A stretch of 64,000 nt of DNA from Ruminococcus flavefaciens ND2009 (GTDB taxonomy: Bacteria > Bacillota > Clostridia > Oscillospirales > Ruminococcaceae), in the NCBI RefSeq assembly GCF_000621785.1, contig NZ_JHXI01000015.1:1-64000 (forward strand). The letters are read 5' to 3'. The notes beneath the pieces were generated by a model, which saw only the letters and a list, made by a program, of their open reading frames with translations, was not told the DNA's origin and did no database searches. Made by a program: the position numbers and the translations under genes. Positions 1 to 8,080 of this stretch are shown here, piece by piece; positions within the stretch are counted from its first letter, which is position 1, and the number at the start of each line of letters is the position of its first letter.

Positions 1-150
1 AAACGCTGAAGGCATCTAAGCGTGAAGCCGACCTTAAGATAAGATATCCCTTCGTAAGAGTAAGACCTCTCATAGACTATGAGTTTGATAGGCTCAAAGT
101 GTAAGCGTGGTGACACGTTCAGCTTGCGAGTACTAATCGGTCGAGGGCTT
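1..150 (+). rRNA. 23S ribosomal RNA, 3' end (partial)
   Basis: The first ~150 bases match the conserved 3' end of bacterial 23S rRNA, including the near-universal tract around 'tactaatcggtcgaggg' (about 130-148) that closes the molecule. The gene begins before the window. The exact mature 3' end is estimated from where the closing helix should stop. It is followed at once by a 5S gene, the usual 23S-5S order. Confidence 0.93.
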
Positions 151-221
151 TTCCTTTTTACTTCATTCAGAGTTTTCGCCTCGCATTACGCTTTATTCCT
201 TGAAAACTTCATTTATATTTA

Positions 222-338
<117 letters not shown>

Positions 339-343
339 CTTTT

Positions 344-369
344 AAGGACTACTTCGGTAGTCCTTTTTT
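344..369 (+). terminator. rRNA operon intrinsic terminator
   Basis: A 9-bp stem 'aaggactac' / 'gtagtcctt' with a UUCG tetraloop, followed by a T-run, directly after the 5S gene. Confidence 0.9.
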
Positions 370-375
370 ATTACG

Positions 376-404
376 TTGACATATATTTGATATTATGGTA
401 AAAT
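376..404 (+). promoter_or_regulatory. sigma-A type promoter for the GT-C gene
   Basis: TTGACA at 376-381 and TAAAAT at 399-404 with a 17-nt spacer, ~40 nt before the ATG at 443. Confidence 0.6.
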
Positions 405-442
405 AAATAATATAAATCACACTACGATCCGGGAGTTAAATC

Positions 443-2200
443 ATGAGTAATACCAAAACTTCTTCGGCGAGCTGTAAGGCGTTCAGAAACCTCCTTGCAG
501 GTGCTGCCGGTCATCCATATATCACAGCTTTCATACTGTGCCTGAGCTCTGCGATTTTTTTTCTGGGGGCTGCCGACTCCATGGCGACCTATGTCCCTGT
601 TATATTTTATGCCCTGTTCTGCGGAGTTTCCGCCCTTATTGTCAGCCATTTCTGCATTATAAATAAGGTCAATGCCGCTGTCACGGCTCTGCTGACAGCT
701 GCTGTATGCGCGGGAGGAGCTCCATTTTTTGTATGGTTTAACAGGACACATAACAGGATACTTTTTATCTTTGCATTTGGCTGTATCCTGCTGTCTGCCC
801 TGTATTTTGCTTTCTATACCAAAAAGCAGGCACAGCGCTTCAATACCATGCTCATCATGGGATTATGCTTTGTTATTAAAACCTGTTACGTTCTCGGCAC
901 CTCTATCCATGACAGACAACATGATACAGACTGGTTCGGCGGTCCTGATGATGCCGCAACGGGACACCTTGGCTATATTTCCTATCTCTTTTATAATCAC
1001 AGGTTGTATGACGGGGATTATCGCGGCATTTTCCAGTATTGTCATCCGCCCCTCCACCACAGTATTTGCGCTTTGTGGATAGGTTTTTTTAATAAAGTTC
1101 TTGGAGTTGATCTTGACCGAGCGGCGGAATCCGCTCAGATGCTGTCACTGTTCTGGTCAATGACCATCGTCATAACTGCCTATAAGATATTCCGCTATTT
1201 TAAGCTGGAGGGAACTTCTCTATATGTTCCGCTCATTATCACAGCCTTTCACCCCTGCTTTACCTTCCTGGCAGGTCTTATGAACAATGATCCCCTCTCA
1301 TGGGCGCTGACTCTGGGAGCTGTCTACTTTACTCTCAGGTGGTACAGAGAGTCCACATTGAAGAATATCATCAAGCTTGCCCTCTGTATCGGTCTTGGCA
1401 TGATGACGAAGCTTTCCGTGGGACTGATAGCTCCCTCGGTGACGATTGTCTTCATAGCCGTTCTTGTAAAGTCCCGCAAGGGTGCTTTCGCAAGGCTTCT
1501 GGGGCAGTTCGCCGCCTTTGCTGCGGTCTGTGCTCCTCTTGGACTCTGGTTCCCTTTGAGAGCCCGTATCCGCTGGGGGATACCCTTCACCTATGTCCAG
1601 GAGCTTCCCGAGATGGATCAGACCATAAAGGGAACTACCTTCATGGAGCGTATCACGGACTTCTCCGCCTATCAATTCAGCAGAGTCTTTGAAAACTGGC
1701 TCTGGTATGACGGGAACGGCGATCCTCAGAGCTACAATGAGCACAATCCTCTTATCGCTATCATGAAAAATTCAGTTTTCGGTGAGTTCATTACCGAAGG
1801 AAATTTCACACATTATCCTTTTATGCTGAATGTCTGCAAATGGCTGTTCTGGCTGGCTGCATTCATAGCTGCCGCAGCTTTTATCGCTATGATAGTCAGC
1901 CTTTTCAGGAAGTGCGCCGCAGACGGTGTACAGAAGTTCTTTATGGTGAGCTTCCACCTTATCCTGGTTGGAAATCTCTATATGCTGTCGAAGAAATACC
2001 CCATGGTTTGCAGTATGAATTTCCGCTATATAATGCCCACGGTCATTATCGGAGCCTTTTTCCTGGGAGCTTCCCTGACACGGGCAGACAAGCAGGGCAG
2101 CACTGCCGCAAAGGTGTTGAAGCTCAGCTCCTATGCCGCTGTTCTGGCGTTTGCAGTTATGTCCTCACTTGTATATCTTATGGTCGTCATTGACCGATGA
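443..2200 (+). CDS. GT-C superfamily membrane glycosyltransferase (ArnT / GT39-like)
   Basis: A 585-residue polytopic membrane protein with roughly twelve hydrophobic segments. After the first segments comes a polar loop with an acidic cluster (HDTDWFGGPDDAATG, around residue 155-170) and then the 'CHPPLHH' motif (about 200). Loop acidic residues plus 'HPPL' are typical of GT-C transferases that use lipid-phosphate sugar donors. Such enzymes move a sugar from a polyprenyl-phosphate donor to a protein or glycan on the outer face of the membrane; donor and acceptor here are unknown. The ATG at 443 has a GGGAG seven bases upstream and a good promoter. It stands alone between the rRNA operon and a terminator at 2242. 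Family call is from motif pattern and topology only. Confidence 0.75.
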   Translation: MSNTKTSSASCKAFRNLLAGAAGHPYITAFILCLSSAIFFLGAADSMATYVPVIFYALFCGVSALIVSHFCIINKVNAAVTALLTAAVCAGGAPFFVWFNRTHNRILFIFAFGCILLSALYFAFYTKKQAQRFNTMLIMGLCFVIKTCYVLGTSIHDRQHDTDWFGGPDDAATGHLGYISYLFYNHRLYDGDYRGIFQYCHPPLHHSICALWIGFFNKVLGVDLDRAAESAQMLSLFWSMTIVITAYKIFRYFKLEGTSLYVPLIITAFHPCFTFLAGLMNNDPLSWALTLGAVYFTLRWYRESTLKNIIKLALCIGLGMMTKLSVGLIAPSVTIVFIAVLVKSRKGAFARLLGQFAAFAAVCAPLGLWFPLRARIRWGIPFTYVQELPEMDQTIKGTTFMERITDFSAYQFSRVFENWLWYDGNGDPQSYNEHNPLIAIMKNSVFGEFITEGNFTHYPFMLNVCKWLFWLAAFIAAAAFIAMIVSLFRKCAADGVQKFFMVSFHLILVGNLYMLSKKYPMVCSMNFRYIMPTVIIGAFFLGASLTRADKQGSTAAKVLKLSSYAAVLAFAVMSSLVYLMVVIDR

Positions 2201-2241
2201 AATCTGCTCCACAGGTTTCAGAAAGATACCAAAACAAAACA

Positions 2242-2274
2242 ATGCCCCTGAGTGCATTTTAACACTCAGGGGTA
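2242..2274 (+). terminator. intrinsic-terminator-like hairpin after the GT-C gene
   Basis: A 13-bp stem 'atgcccctgagtg' / 'cactcaggggtat'. The same style of hairpin and the same flank ('ttttattcagctgc'-like, then an 'aaatcataattta'-like palindrome) recurs at 26321 and 43582, so the hairpin seems to form a unit with the repeat that follows. Confidence 0.7.
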
Positions 2275-2298
2275 TTGTTGCTTTTTCAGCTACTATGG

Positions 2299-2598
2299 TA
2301 AATCAGAATTTATCGTAATACCTTGCGGCAACTATGAATGGGATTCCAAAGGGACTGTGTTCCTTTGGCGGAGTCCAGAGGCGGCGCCTCTGGCAGGGTT
2401 CAAGGGGCAGAGCCCCTTATTACGTCAGGCGCCTCGCAAGGGGTGAATCCAAAAACAGTCCGGTGGACTGTTTTTGGAGAGGGGACGCCTTGTAAGAGAA
2501 GGCGTCCCCTGGTTGAGCGGATGATAGTCGCCACTATAATACGAATTTTGTGGGACGTCGAGGACGCCGTCCCCTACATAATGCTAAATTATGATTTA
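2299..2598. repeat. composite hairpin repeat, copy R1 (300 bp)
   Basis: Bounded by 'taaatcagaattta' (2299-2312) and 'taaattatgattta' (2585-2598), which act as ends. Inside is a chain of hairpins: 'ccaaaggga..tcctttgg', 'ccagaggc..gcctctgg', 'aaggggcagagcccctt', 'aacagtccggtggactgtt' and 'ggggacgcc..ggcgtcccc'. It is near-identical to R2 at 26377-26737, and a ~98-bp piece lies inverted at 47612-47709. Short open frames across it are by-products of its composition. It fills most of the 2201-2607 gene-free stretch. Confidence 0.88.
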
Positions 2599-2607
2599 TA
2601 ATAGTTA

Positions 2608-3753
2608 TCATTCGCCGTTATATATGGTCCATTCAAGCTCTCTAATATTATTTGCCATATATTTGTCGGCGAAATCCTTGAAATTGCTTGTATCTGAATC
2701 GAAAGCGCGTTCGCCTGTAGATTCACCGTTTTTATAGATGCCGTACTGTGTGTATTCGTAAACAGGCGTGATAGTATTGTCCTCGCCCAGTGAGAGGATA
2801 AAGCTCTGGCTGCCTGCCTGATGCCCCATCATGCCGAATGTATTGCTTCCTTTGAATACGTCTACATTTTCGGTTGTTACTTCAAAGACCTGTACTTTTC
2901 TGTCCTTGTCATGACCGTTGAAGCGGGCGATAACATATTCACTTCCGTCATAGACCAGCATATACTTCCTGCTCAGTACAGAGGAGTTCCAGATGAAAAG
3001 CTCAGGCACTGAATCTGAGTTGACGTCATAGAATGAGTAGCCTGTGTCTAACTCCGGCATGGAAGCTTTGTCGGCGTTGTTTATCTCCTTGACAGCTCTC
3101 AGTGCAGCTGCTTCAAGCTCTTCCTGAGTAATGTCTTCGCGGTCTGTATGGGGATTTGTGTAGGCACCGGCTGTCTCTGCTTCAGCAGGCTTATCTTCGG
3201 GAGCAGTCTCGGTATCGGTCGCTTCCTCAGCCTTTGCAGTTGTTGCGGCTGTTGTAGTTGTTGAATTTGCGGTCGTAGCAGCAGCCTTAGTGCCTGTTTC
3301 CGTACCTGTTGCAGTTACAGTGACAACTGCGTGATCCTGGTCGGTGGTTACGGAAGTTCCGGGCTTTGTAGATGTTTCTACGGTAGTTGCTACAACTACG
3401 GGCTCCTTTATATCGGGAGTAACGCGATTGCGGCGGCTGAATGCGAATATGCTTCCTCCTACGAGCGCAACAGCGGCTGCGGAGCATAAGCTCATATAGA
3501 TGATCCTGGGCAGCTTCTTCCTGCTATATATCTCAACACCTGTTACAGCGTCTTCTGTTTCGTTGTTCTCAGTGTTTACCGACTGAGTTATATCAAGCTT
3601 TGCCTTTTCGGCTTCATATTTTTTCATAGTGTTCTTCAGCATCCTTTCGCGGGCGTTCTTATCAATATTCATTTTACCTGTACCTATCTCTTCAATCGTT
3701 TTCATATCAGCGTTTTCAAGGACATCAAATCCTATTTCCTTCTTGTTGTTCAT
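2608..3753 (-). CDS. membrane-spanning anti-sigma-factor-like protein with extracellular domain
   Basis: A 381-residue protein whose start overlaps the end of the ECF sigma factor gene by 4 bp (ATGA), the usual layout of a sigma / anti-sigma pair. Residues 1-85 are polar and probably cytoplasmic. A single membrane segment follows at about 87-107 ('IIYMSLCSAAAVALVGGSIF'). Next is a long Thr/Ala/Glu-rich linker (about 120-205), then a globular domain (about 208-381) with an Asp-rich calcium-loop-like stretch 'YDVNSDSVPELFIW'. No zinc-binding ZAS motif is seen, so the anti-sigma role rests on gene order and topology. The layout resembles RsgI-type anti-sigma factors that sense extracellular polysaccharide, but the outer domain was not recognised. 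Good RBS inside the upstream gene (gagggagg). Confidence 0.65.
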   Translation of the reverse strand: MNNKKEIGFDVLENADMKTIEEIGTGKMNIDKNARERMLKNTMKKYEAEKAKLDITQSVNTENNETEDAVTGVEIYSRKKLPRIIYMSLCSAAAVALVGGSIFAFSRRNRVTPDIKEPVVVATTVETSTKPGTSVTTDQDHAVVTVTATGTETGTKAAATTANSTTTTAATTAKAEEATDTETAPEDKPAEAETAGAYTNPHTDREDITQEELEAAALRAVKEINNADKASMPELDTGYSFYDVNSDSVPELFIWNSSVLSRKYMLVYDGSEYVIARFNGHDKDRKVQVFEVTTENVDVFKGSNTFGMMGHQAGSQSFILSLGEDNTITPVYEYTQYGIYKNGESTGERAFDSDTSNFKDFADKYMANNIRELEWTIYNGE

Positions 3754-4325
3754 ATATTTCCCTCCTTCATATCATAGCCCTCAGTGGCAAGCAGCTCTTT
3801 CAGCTTTTTCAGTGCTCTGCTGCACCTCATTCTCACAGATGTGGGCGACATCGAATGCTTTTCTGCGATCTCAGTTGAGTTCATATTGTAATAGTACTTC
3901 TGTATAATTATATCCGAGTCGGGCTGACCGAGACTGTTTACCAGCCTGAGCAGCGTATTTTTCAGAACACTTCGTTCTGCGTTCTCCTCAACGTTTTCCG
4001 TATCGGCAAGCTCGGTCGTCTCGTTTTCGATATAGACTGTATCGCTGTGGCGAACCAGCTTCCTGTACATCTGAATAGCTGTGCGGCTGGCGATCGTACC
4101 GATGAGACCTTTAAGGTCACCGTCGAAGCTGCCGTTTCGGTCATAGCTTATAAAGACTGCGGAGAAAACGTCTCCCACACATTCCTCGATGTCCTCGCGG
4201 CTTCCGCAGCTTCTCAGCTTGTTGTACACGATGGCGTAAACATAGTTGAGGTATTCGTCAAACAGCGCGGTCTGCGCCTTGCGAGGATCTTTATCGTAAA
4301 TTTTGCGGTATTCATTATCTGTCAT
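3750..4325 (-). CDS. ECF-type RNA polymerase sigma factor (sigma-70 family)
   Basis: 191 residues from the ATG at 4325. That start was chosen over an in-frame ATG 87 bases upstream because AGGGGTGG lies just before it. The N-terminal half fits region 2 ('LFDEYLNYVYAIVYNKL', then 'DIEECVGDVFSAVFISYDRNGSF'). The C-terminal half fits region 4 with a helix-turn-helix ('YYYNMNSTEIAEKHSMSPTS', then 'VRMRCSRALKKLKELL'). It would direct RNA polymerase to an alternative promoter set and be held inactive by the membrane protein encoded next (4-bp overlap). Its targets cannot be read from the window. Confidence 0.85.
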   Translation of the reverse strand: MTDNEYRKIYDKDPRKAQTALFDEYLNYVYAIVYNKLRSCGSREDIEECVGDVFSAVFISYDRNGSFDGDLKGLIGTIASRTAIQMYRKLVRHSDTVYIENETTELADTENVEENAERSVLKNTLLRLVNSLGQPDSDIIIQKYYYNMNSTEIAEKHSMSPTSVRMRCSRALKKLKELLATEGYDMKEGNI

Positions 4326-4591
4326 AGGACCACCCCTTTTGTTGGTTTTTAATGTATTTGTTGTAAGCGCTTTCATAACATATACTTGCTGTGACTGTCC
4401 GAAGTGTAACAAACTTTTTGAAAATTTTTCCGAAAAACTTTTCGGGGACGTCCACAGCGGCGTTTTTGGGTTAAATTCTCCTATTTATATATTGTATCAT
4501 ATCAGACGCTAAAGCTCAACGGTCGTATAAAACAAGACCTCACAGAATAGTCTGCGAGGTCTGAGTGTAAAAAAAAATATATAACGCGGAT

Positions 4592-4687
4592 CAGCTGAGC
4601 TGCGAGGACTCCTCAGCAGGGGAATAAAAAAGTACCTCTGCATGAGCAAAGGTACTTTGAAAGCCGATAATGAACTTATCTCTTCGA
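4592..4687. repeat. former rpsI 3' tail plus terminator, copy 1 (outer)
   Basis: A 96-bp direct repeat of 4745-4840, exactly 153 bp apart with no gaps. Read on the minus strand, positions 4693-4676 spell the last codons of ribosomal protein S9 (Q-F-S-K-R-stop: CAG TTC TCG AAG AGA TAA), as at the end of the intact rpsI at 17870. Beyond it, at 4629-4658, is a minus-strand terminator hairpin (stem 'aagtacct' / 'aggtactt' with a T-run). This looks like the rpsI downstream region left by an earlier event at the same attachment site. Confidence 0.75.
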
Positions 4688-4744
4688 GAACTGTCAGCGC
4701 GTTAAGAAAACAGTCCTGTGGACTGTTTTTAGCGATGACCGCAG
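4688..4744. other. 57-bp spacer between the two rpsI tails
   Basis: Holds a hairpin 'aaaacagtcctgtggactgttttt' (4707-4730), closely related to the 'aacagtcc..ggactgtt' hairpin of composite repeats R1 and R2. It has T-runs on both sides. It may be a scar of a lost element or part of the duplicated terminator region. Confidence 0.4.
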
Positions 4745-4840
4745 CAGCTGCGCTGCGAGGACTCCTCAGCAGGGGAATAAAAAAGTACCTCTGCAAAAGC
4801 AAAGGTACTTTGAAAGCCGATAATGAACTTATCTCTTCGA
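4745..4840. repeat. former rpsI 3' tail plus terminator, copy 2 (inner)
   Basis: Second copy of the 96-bp repeat at 4592-4687. It carries a minus-strand intrinsic terminator (stem 4782-4790 / 4803-4811, T-run 4784-4776), preceded in minus-strand order by the S-K-R-stop codons of S9 (TCG AAG AGA TAA). The two copies diverge right after 'ttatctcttcga', which places the junction with the integrated element there. This is most simply the native downstream region of rpsI, moved 13 kb by the integration. Confidence 0.75.
4829..4840. other. left attachment core (attL side)
   Basis: 'ttatctcttcga', matching the right core at 17870-17881 with one difference (c/t). The minus strand reads as the last three sense codons plus stop of S9. 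The outer repeat copy at 4676-4687 has the same 12 bases, which allows the flank break to be placed here. Confidence 0.7.
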
Positions 4841-4881
4841 TAAAGTGCATTCTCGTAAATACGTTGTTTCAAGGTTGTTTT

Positions 4882-4901
4882 GTTAGTTACGTGTTAGTTA
4901 T
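4882..4901 (+). repeat. left integrase arm-site repeats
   Basis: 'gttagttac' at 4882-4890 and 'gttagttat' at 4893-4901, an 11-bp period, ~45 bp inside the left core. Identical over 19 bases to the right-end array, in the same orientation. Arm-site function is inferred from position and periodicity. Confidence 0.6.
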
Positions 4902-4940
4902 CCTGTCTGTTTTATTACAATCCAGAAGCATAATCGCTTC

Positions 4941-5374
4941 TTATTCTTCCTTTGTTTGTTCTTTATTTGCTTCTTCATTTCGCTTATTATAATATAAGCT
5001 GATTGAGTTGATGATGCAAGTAAACAAATAAAAGAGTTGGCATACAAGCTGTGGGGTGAGATAATTCTCATTGATTTCAGCCCAGTGAGCTAATCGGTTT
5101 CTATAACTCATACCAACATTTCCGTCTTTATCTTGTCCGAAAAAATAATTCAAGTGCTTGAGCTGGTACTTTCCAAGTATTTTCGTCATAGCTTCATTAC
5201 CATCTGAAAGAAGATTTCCTATAGTCGATTTGTTTAACGGAATGTATATGCTATTTTTCATCTCTTCAAAATAACAAAGTCTTAGTAGCTTTTCAGAGAA
5301 CGCACATATGAATACTGCTGCTCCATAGCACAAAGAATGGACAAGTAGTCTATCTGCGTCAACGGGGAGAGAAA
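4941..5374 (-). pseudogene. C-terminal part of a HEPN-motif (DUF4209-like) protein cut off by IS66
   Basis: This frame is the downstream half of a gene whose upstream half is at 8115-9383. If the IS (5375-8114) and one 8-bp target copy are removed, codon 8117-8115 is followed in frame by codon 5366-5364, giving one 564-residue protein. The C-terminal part (141 residues) contains 'MSYRNRLAHWAEI', whose R-N-x3-H core is the RX4-6H signature of HEPN ribonuclease-type domains. It ends in a Lys/Glu-rich tail. From memory this matches the DUF4209 C-terminal domain that follows an N-terminal DUF7380. As it stands the fragment lacks its own start and RBS. Confidence 0.8.
5367..5374. repeat. IS66 target-site duplication, left copy
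   Basis: 'gagagaaa', identical to 8115-8122 on the other side of the element. Eight base pairs is the usual IS66-family duplication. Confidence 0.93.
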
Positions 5375-5490
5375 GTAAGCGTATAACCCTCCGCACCTAT
5401 CCCGCCGAAGTCTAATGAAGTATAATAAACTCCAAGGAACACCATGGAGTTTATTGAAGTATATTAGACAGATAGGAGTTGGTGAAATAT

Positions 5491-5811
5491 ATGCAGTCAA
5501 ATATGACAAGCATCACAACAATAAAGCAGGAAGTACGTCTGCAAGAATGGACTGCACAGATCGAAGCGCAACAGGCAAGCGGTCTGACGATCCGGGAATG
5601 GTGCAAAGAAAACGGGATCAAGCCTAACACGTATTACAACCGCTTAAGAAAAGTTCGGGAGCAGTATATGGAGAAATCTCCGACTGTCGTCCCGGTACCG
5701 TTGCCACGTTCAAGTGAGAATATCCGTATCGAGAAAAACGGTTTGCAGATATCTCTGCCAACAGATATTTCTCCTGAAATTCTCCTGGCACTGGTCAAAG
5801 AATTATGCTGA
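5491..5811 (+). CDS. tnpA: IS66 family accessory protein TnpA (HTH)
   Basis: 106 residues from the ATG at 5491; AGGAG lies 12 bases upstream, and in-frame GTG/TTG starts slightly earlier are possible. Contains 'EWTAQIEAQQASGLTIREWC' followed by 'KENGIKPNTYYNRLRKVR', the helix-turn-helix of IS66 TnpA / OrfA proteins that precede TnpB. The C-terminal half includes 'IEKNGLQISLPTDISPEIL', also characteristic. The stop overlaps the TnpB start (ATGCTGA). It is thought to be required with TnpB for transposition. Confidence 0.9.
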   Translation: MQSNMTSITTIKQEVRLQEWTAQIEAQQASGLTIREWCKENGIKPNTYYNRLRKVREQYMEKSPTVVPVPLPRSSENIRIEKNGLQISLPTDISPEILLALVKELC

Positions 5812-6161
5812 AGGATATTGCAAATAATACACGAGTTTACCTTGTGACGGGGTATACAGACCTGCGGCGCGGGATAGACGGTCTTGCAGCTATCGTTCAA
5901 GGTCAGCTTTTGCTCGATCCTTTCAGTAAGGCATTGTTCCTGTTCTGCGGCAGACGCTGTGACAGGATCAAAGGTCTTCTATGGGAGGGCGATGGTTTTC
6001 TGCTGTTGTATAAACGGCTTGACAACGGTCGATTTCAGTGGCCACGCAGTGAGACCGAGGCGGTAATGCTTACGTCTCAGCAAATCCGCTGGCTTCTGGA
6101 AGGCTTGAAGATCGAACAGCCTAAAGCTATCCGTGAGGGAAAACCCGGTGCGATGTATTAA
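5805..6161 (+). CDS. tnpB: IS66 family accessory protein TnpB
   Basis: 118 residues, full length for the family. Conserved blocks are 'VYLVTGYTDLRRGIDGLAAI', 'LFLFCGRRCDRIKGLLWEGD' and 'LLYKRLDNGRFQWPRS'. It starts inside the last codons of tnpA, suggesting translational coupling. The function in IS66 transposition is accessory and not well defined. Confidence 0.95.
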   Translation: MLKDIANNTRVYLVTGYTDLRRGIDGLAAIVQGQLLLDPFSKALFLFCGRRCDRIKGLLWEGDGFLLLYKRLDNGRFQWPRSETEAVMLTSQQIRWLLEGLKIEQPKAIREGKPGAMY

Positions 6162-6253
6162 ACCAATGCCATATGAATATTCAGAATATGTGCTTGAAAA
6201 GCCCCTCTTTTCGTGGTATCATGAATGTATCATCACGAACGGAGGGGTTCTTT

Positions 6254-7753
6254 ATGTCCGAACAGAATATGACATCGGAAATCGTATCGCTCCGTAATGA
6301 AAATGCTGTTCTCAGGGAAGAACTCGCACTGGCAAATCAACAGCTTGAATGGTTCAGAAAGCAGATATTCGGACGCAAGACAGAACAGACTTCCGTTGTG
6401 ATGGAAAAGGAATTTGGTGTTCAGCTTTCGATGTTCGGAAATAACGAAGAAAAATCAATACCAAAAGAAACTGTCACCATTCCCGAATACAAGCGCAAGA
6501 AAAAGCGCACTCACGATGATTGGATGAGCAGTCTTCCTGTTAAAGAGGAACATCATGAGATCAAAGATCCCGTCTGTGAGATATGCGGTGCCGAAATGAA
6601 AGATATCGGTACAGAAAAGGCTTACGATGAACTTGTATATACTCCTGCCAAGTTTCATATCCGCAGACATATCGTACATAAATACAAGTGTCCCGAGTGC
6701 GGAGAAAAGCCCGAAGAAAGAGACGAAAACTGTCATATCGTTCGTGCACCGTATCCTCATGCAATGATCCCGGGAAGCTATTGTTCTCCCGAACTTCTGG
6801 CGCATATCATCTACGAAAAATATGCAAAGTCTGTACCTCTGCACCGTCAGGAAAAGGACTTTAATTCAAAGAAGATACCTTTGCTCAAAGCAACTATTTC
6901 AAACTGGGTGGGTACAGCCGCCGAAAAATGGTGTATGCCTATTGTAGAGAAGATGCACGAGATGCTTATCTCGGGGCAGATCATCCACGCCGACGAGACA
7001 ACAGTGCAAGTCCTTCACGAGGAAGGCAGAAAAGCCACATCGGTATCGAGGATGTGGGTGTACTGCAACGGCAAGATGAACGACCGCAGTATCATCATTT
7101 TCGATTATCAGCCGACGAGAAAAGGTGAGCACGCCTCGAATTTCCTGAAAGGCTTTATCGGATATCTTATCTGTGACGGATACGATGCTTACAATGCAGT
7201 CGAAGGTGCAAAAAGATGTGGCTGCTGGACTCATAACAGACGACATTTTGTAGAGTGTCTGCCGAAAGACAAGTCAGCTTACAGTACTTCTGTCGCAGCA
7301 AAGGCGGTTTCTTTTTGCAACAGGATATATCACGAAGAAAGTCTGCTTGCCGACAGCTCCGCAGAATACAGATATGAACAGCGCCTTGCGAAGGTAAAGC
7401 CTTTGCTTGACGAGTTTTTTGCGTGGCTTGAAACTGTTCAGGTCAGCGGAAAGGGAAAGCTGACAGATGCAGTGAGGTATGCTATGAACGAGAAAAAGTA
7501 TCTTTACACATTCCTTGAAAACGGTGATATTCCGATCGACAATAACAGAGCCGAGAATGCTATCCGCCCATTTGCAGTCGGAAGAAAAAACTGGCTTTTC
7601 AGCAACACAGCAAACGGTGCAAAAGCAAGTGCAGTGCTGTACTCGATCATTTCAACCGCACAGGCAAATGGTCTTGATGCAGAAAAATATCTGACAGAGC
7701 TGTTTTCACAGCCGGCAGGAACGATATTATTACCATGGAGGGAAGAAAAATGA
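6254..7753 (+). CDS. tnpC: IS66 family DDE transposase TnpC
   Basis: 499 residues from the ATG at 6254, chosen because GGAGGGG lies just upstream; an in-frame start at 6173 would add 27 residues with no RBS. Order: N-terminal coiled coil with leucine-rich 'IVSLRNENAVLREELALANQ', a zinc-finger-like region ('CEICGAEM', 'YKCPECGEKP'), then the DDE catalytic core with 'IIHADETTVQVL' (first Asp), 'LICDGYDAYN' (second Asp) and 'DNNRAENAIRPF' (Glu). The C-terminal IS66 domain follows. It catalyses cut and join of the IS ends. The gene is intact and ends in ATGA overlap with the next ORF. Confidence 0.95.
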   Translation: MSEQNMTSEIVSLRNENAVLREELALANQQLEWFRKQIFGRKTEQTSVVMEKEFGVQLSMFGNNEEKSIPKETVTIPEYKRKKKRTHDDWMSSLPVKEEHHEIKDPVCEICGAEMKDIGTEKAYDELVYTPAKFHIRRHIVHKYKCPECGEKPEERDENCHIVRAPYPHAMIPGSYCSPELLAHIIYEKYAKSVPLHRQEKDFNSKKIPLLKATISNWVGTAAEKWCMPIVEKMHEMLISGQIIHADETTVQVLHEEGRKATSVSRMWVYCNGKMNDRSIIIFDYQPTRKGEHASNFLKGFIGYLICDGYDAYNAVEGAKRCGCWTHNRRHFVECLPKDKSAYSTSVAAKAVSFCNRIYHEESLLADSSAEYRYEQRLAKVKPLLDEFFAWLETVQVSGKGKLTDAVRYAMNEKKYLYTFLENGDIPIDNNRAENAIRPFAVGRKNWLFSNTANGAKASAVLYSIISTAQANGLDAEKYLTELFSQPAGTILLPWREEK

Positions 7754-8043
7754 AAGAAGTATTTGACAAATGCTGTTACTGCAATGCACCGCTGAAACTC
7801 GAGATAAGTGAGACCTCGATTCATACATTTCAAGGTCACAGGAATGAATTCACGATAAAGCATGAACCCAGTCTTGCCTGCACAAAATGCAATAACATGT
7901 TTCAGGCTGAGTCGTATCAGTCTGAAAAGACTAATGCTTTCCTGCATTTTCTGATGTCGATCAAACTGAAGAAAGCTGAGATCGAATACAAGGACATGAT
8001 CAGGTATGTAGATAAAATTCTTAAATTCAATGACGATGAATAA
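7750..8043 (+). CDS. IS66 passenger protein, small zinc-ribbon-like
   Basis: 97 residues starting at the ATG at 7750, which overlaps the tnpC stop (ATGA) and has GGAGGG seven bases upstream. Two Cys pairs, 'CCYCNAP' near residue 7-13 and 'LACTKCNNMF' near 42-50, suggest a zinc ribbon; the rest is charged and helical. It lies inside the IS before the right inverted repeat and is followed by a hairpin, so it belongs to the element. Not one of the three canonical IS66 proteins; function not recognised. Confidence 0.75.
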   Translation: MKEVFDKCCYCNAPLKLEISETSIHTFQGHRNEFTIKHEPSLACTKCNNMFQAESYQSEKTNAFLHFLMSIKLKKAEIEYKDMIRYVDKILKFNDDE

Positions 8044-8047
8044 ATAT

Positions 8048-8080
8048 GACCCTGCAGGGATGTTGATTCCTTGCAGGGTC
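8048..8080. terminator. terminator-like hairpin at the IS66 right end
   Basis: Nine-bp arms 'gaccctgca' (8048-8056) and 'tgcagggtc' (8072-8080), followed by 'ttaattttta', just after the passenger ORF stop. Confidence 0.75.

Noticed and set aside
2338..2601. Short open frame in R1, also present in R2 at 26416-26643
   Set aside because: It lies wholly in hairpin DNA, has no RBS and reflects the repeat being duplicated, not protein conservation.
4509..4850. Minus-strand 113-residue open frame with internal duplication
   Set aside because: The duplication is the 96-bp DNA repeat with the rpsI terminator; the frame runs through terminator stems and has no RBS.
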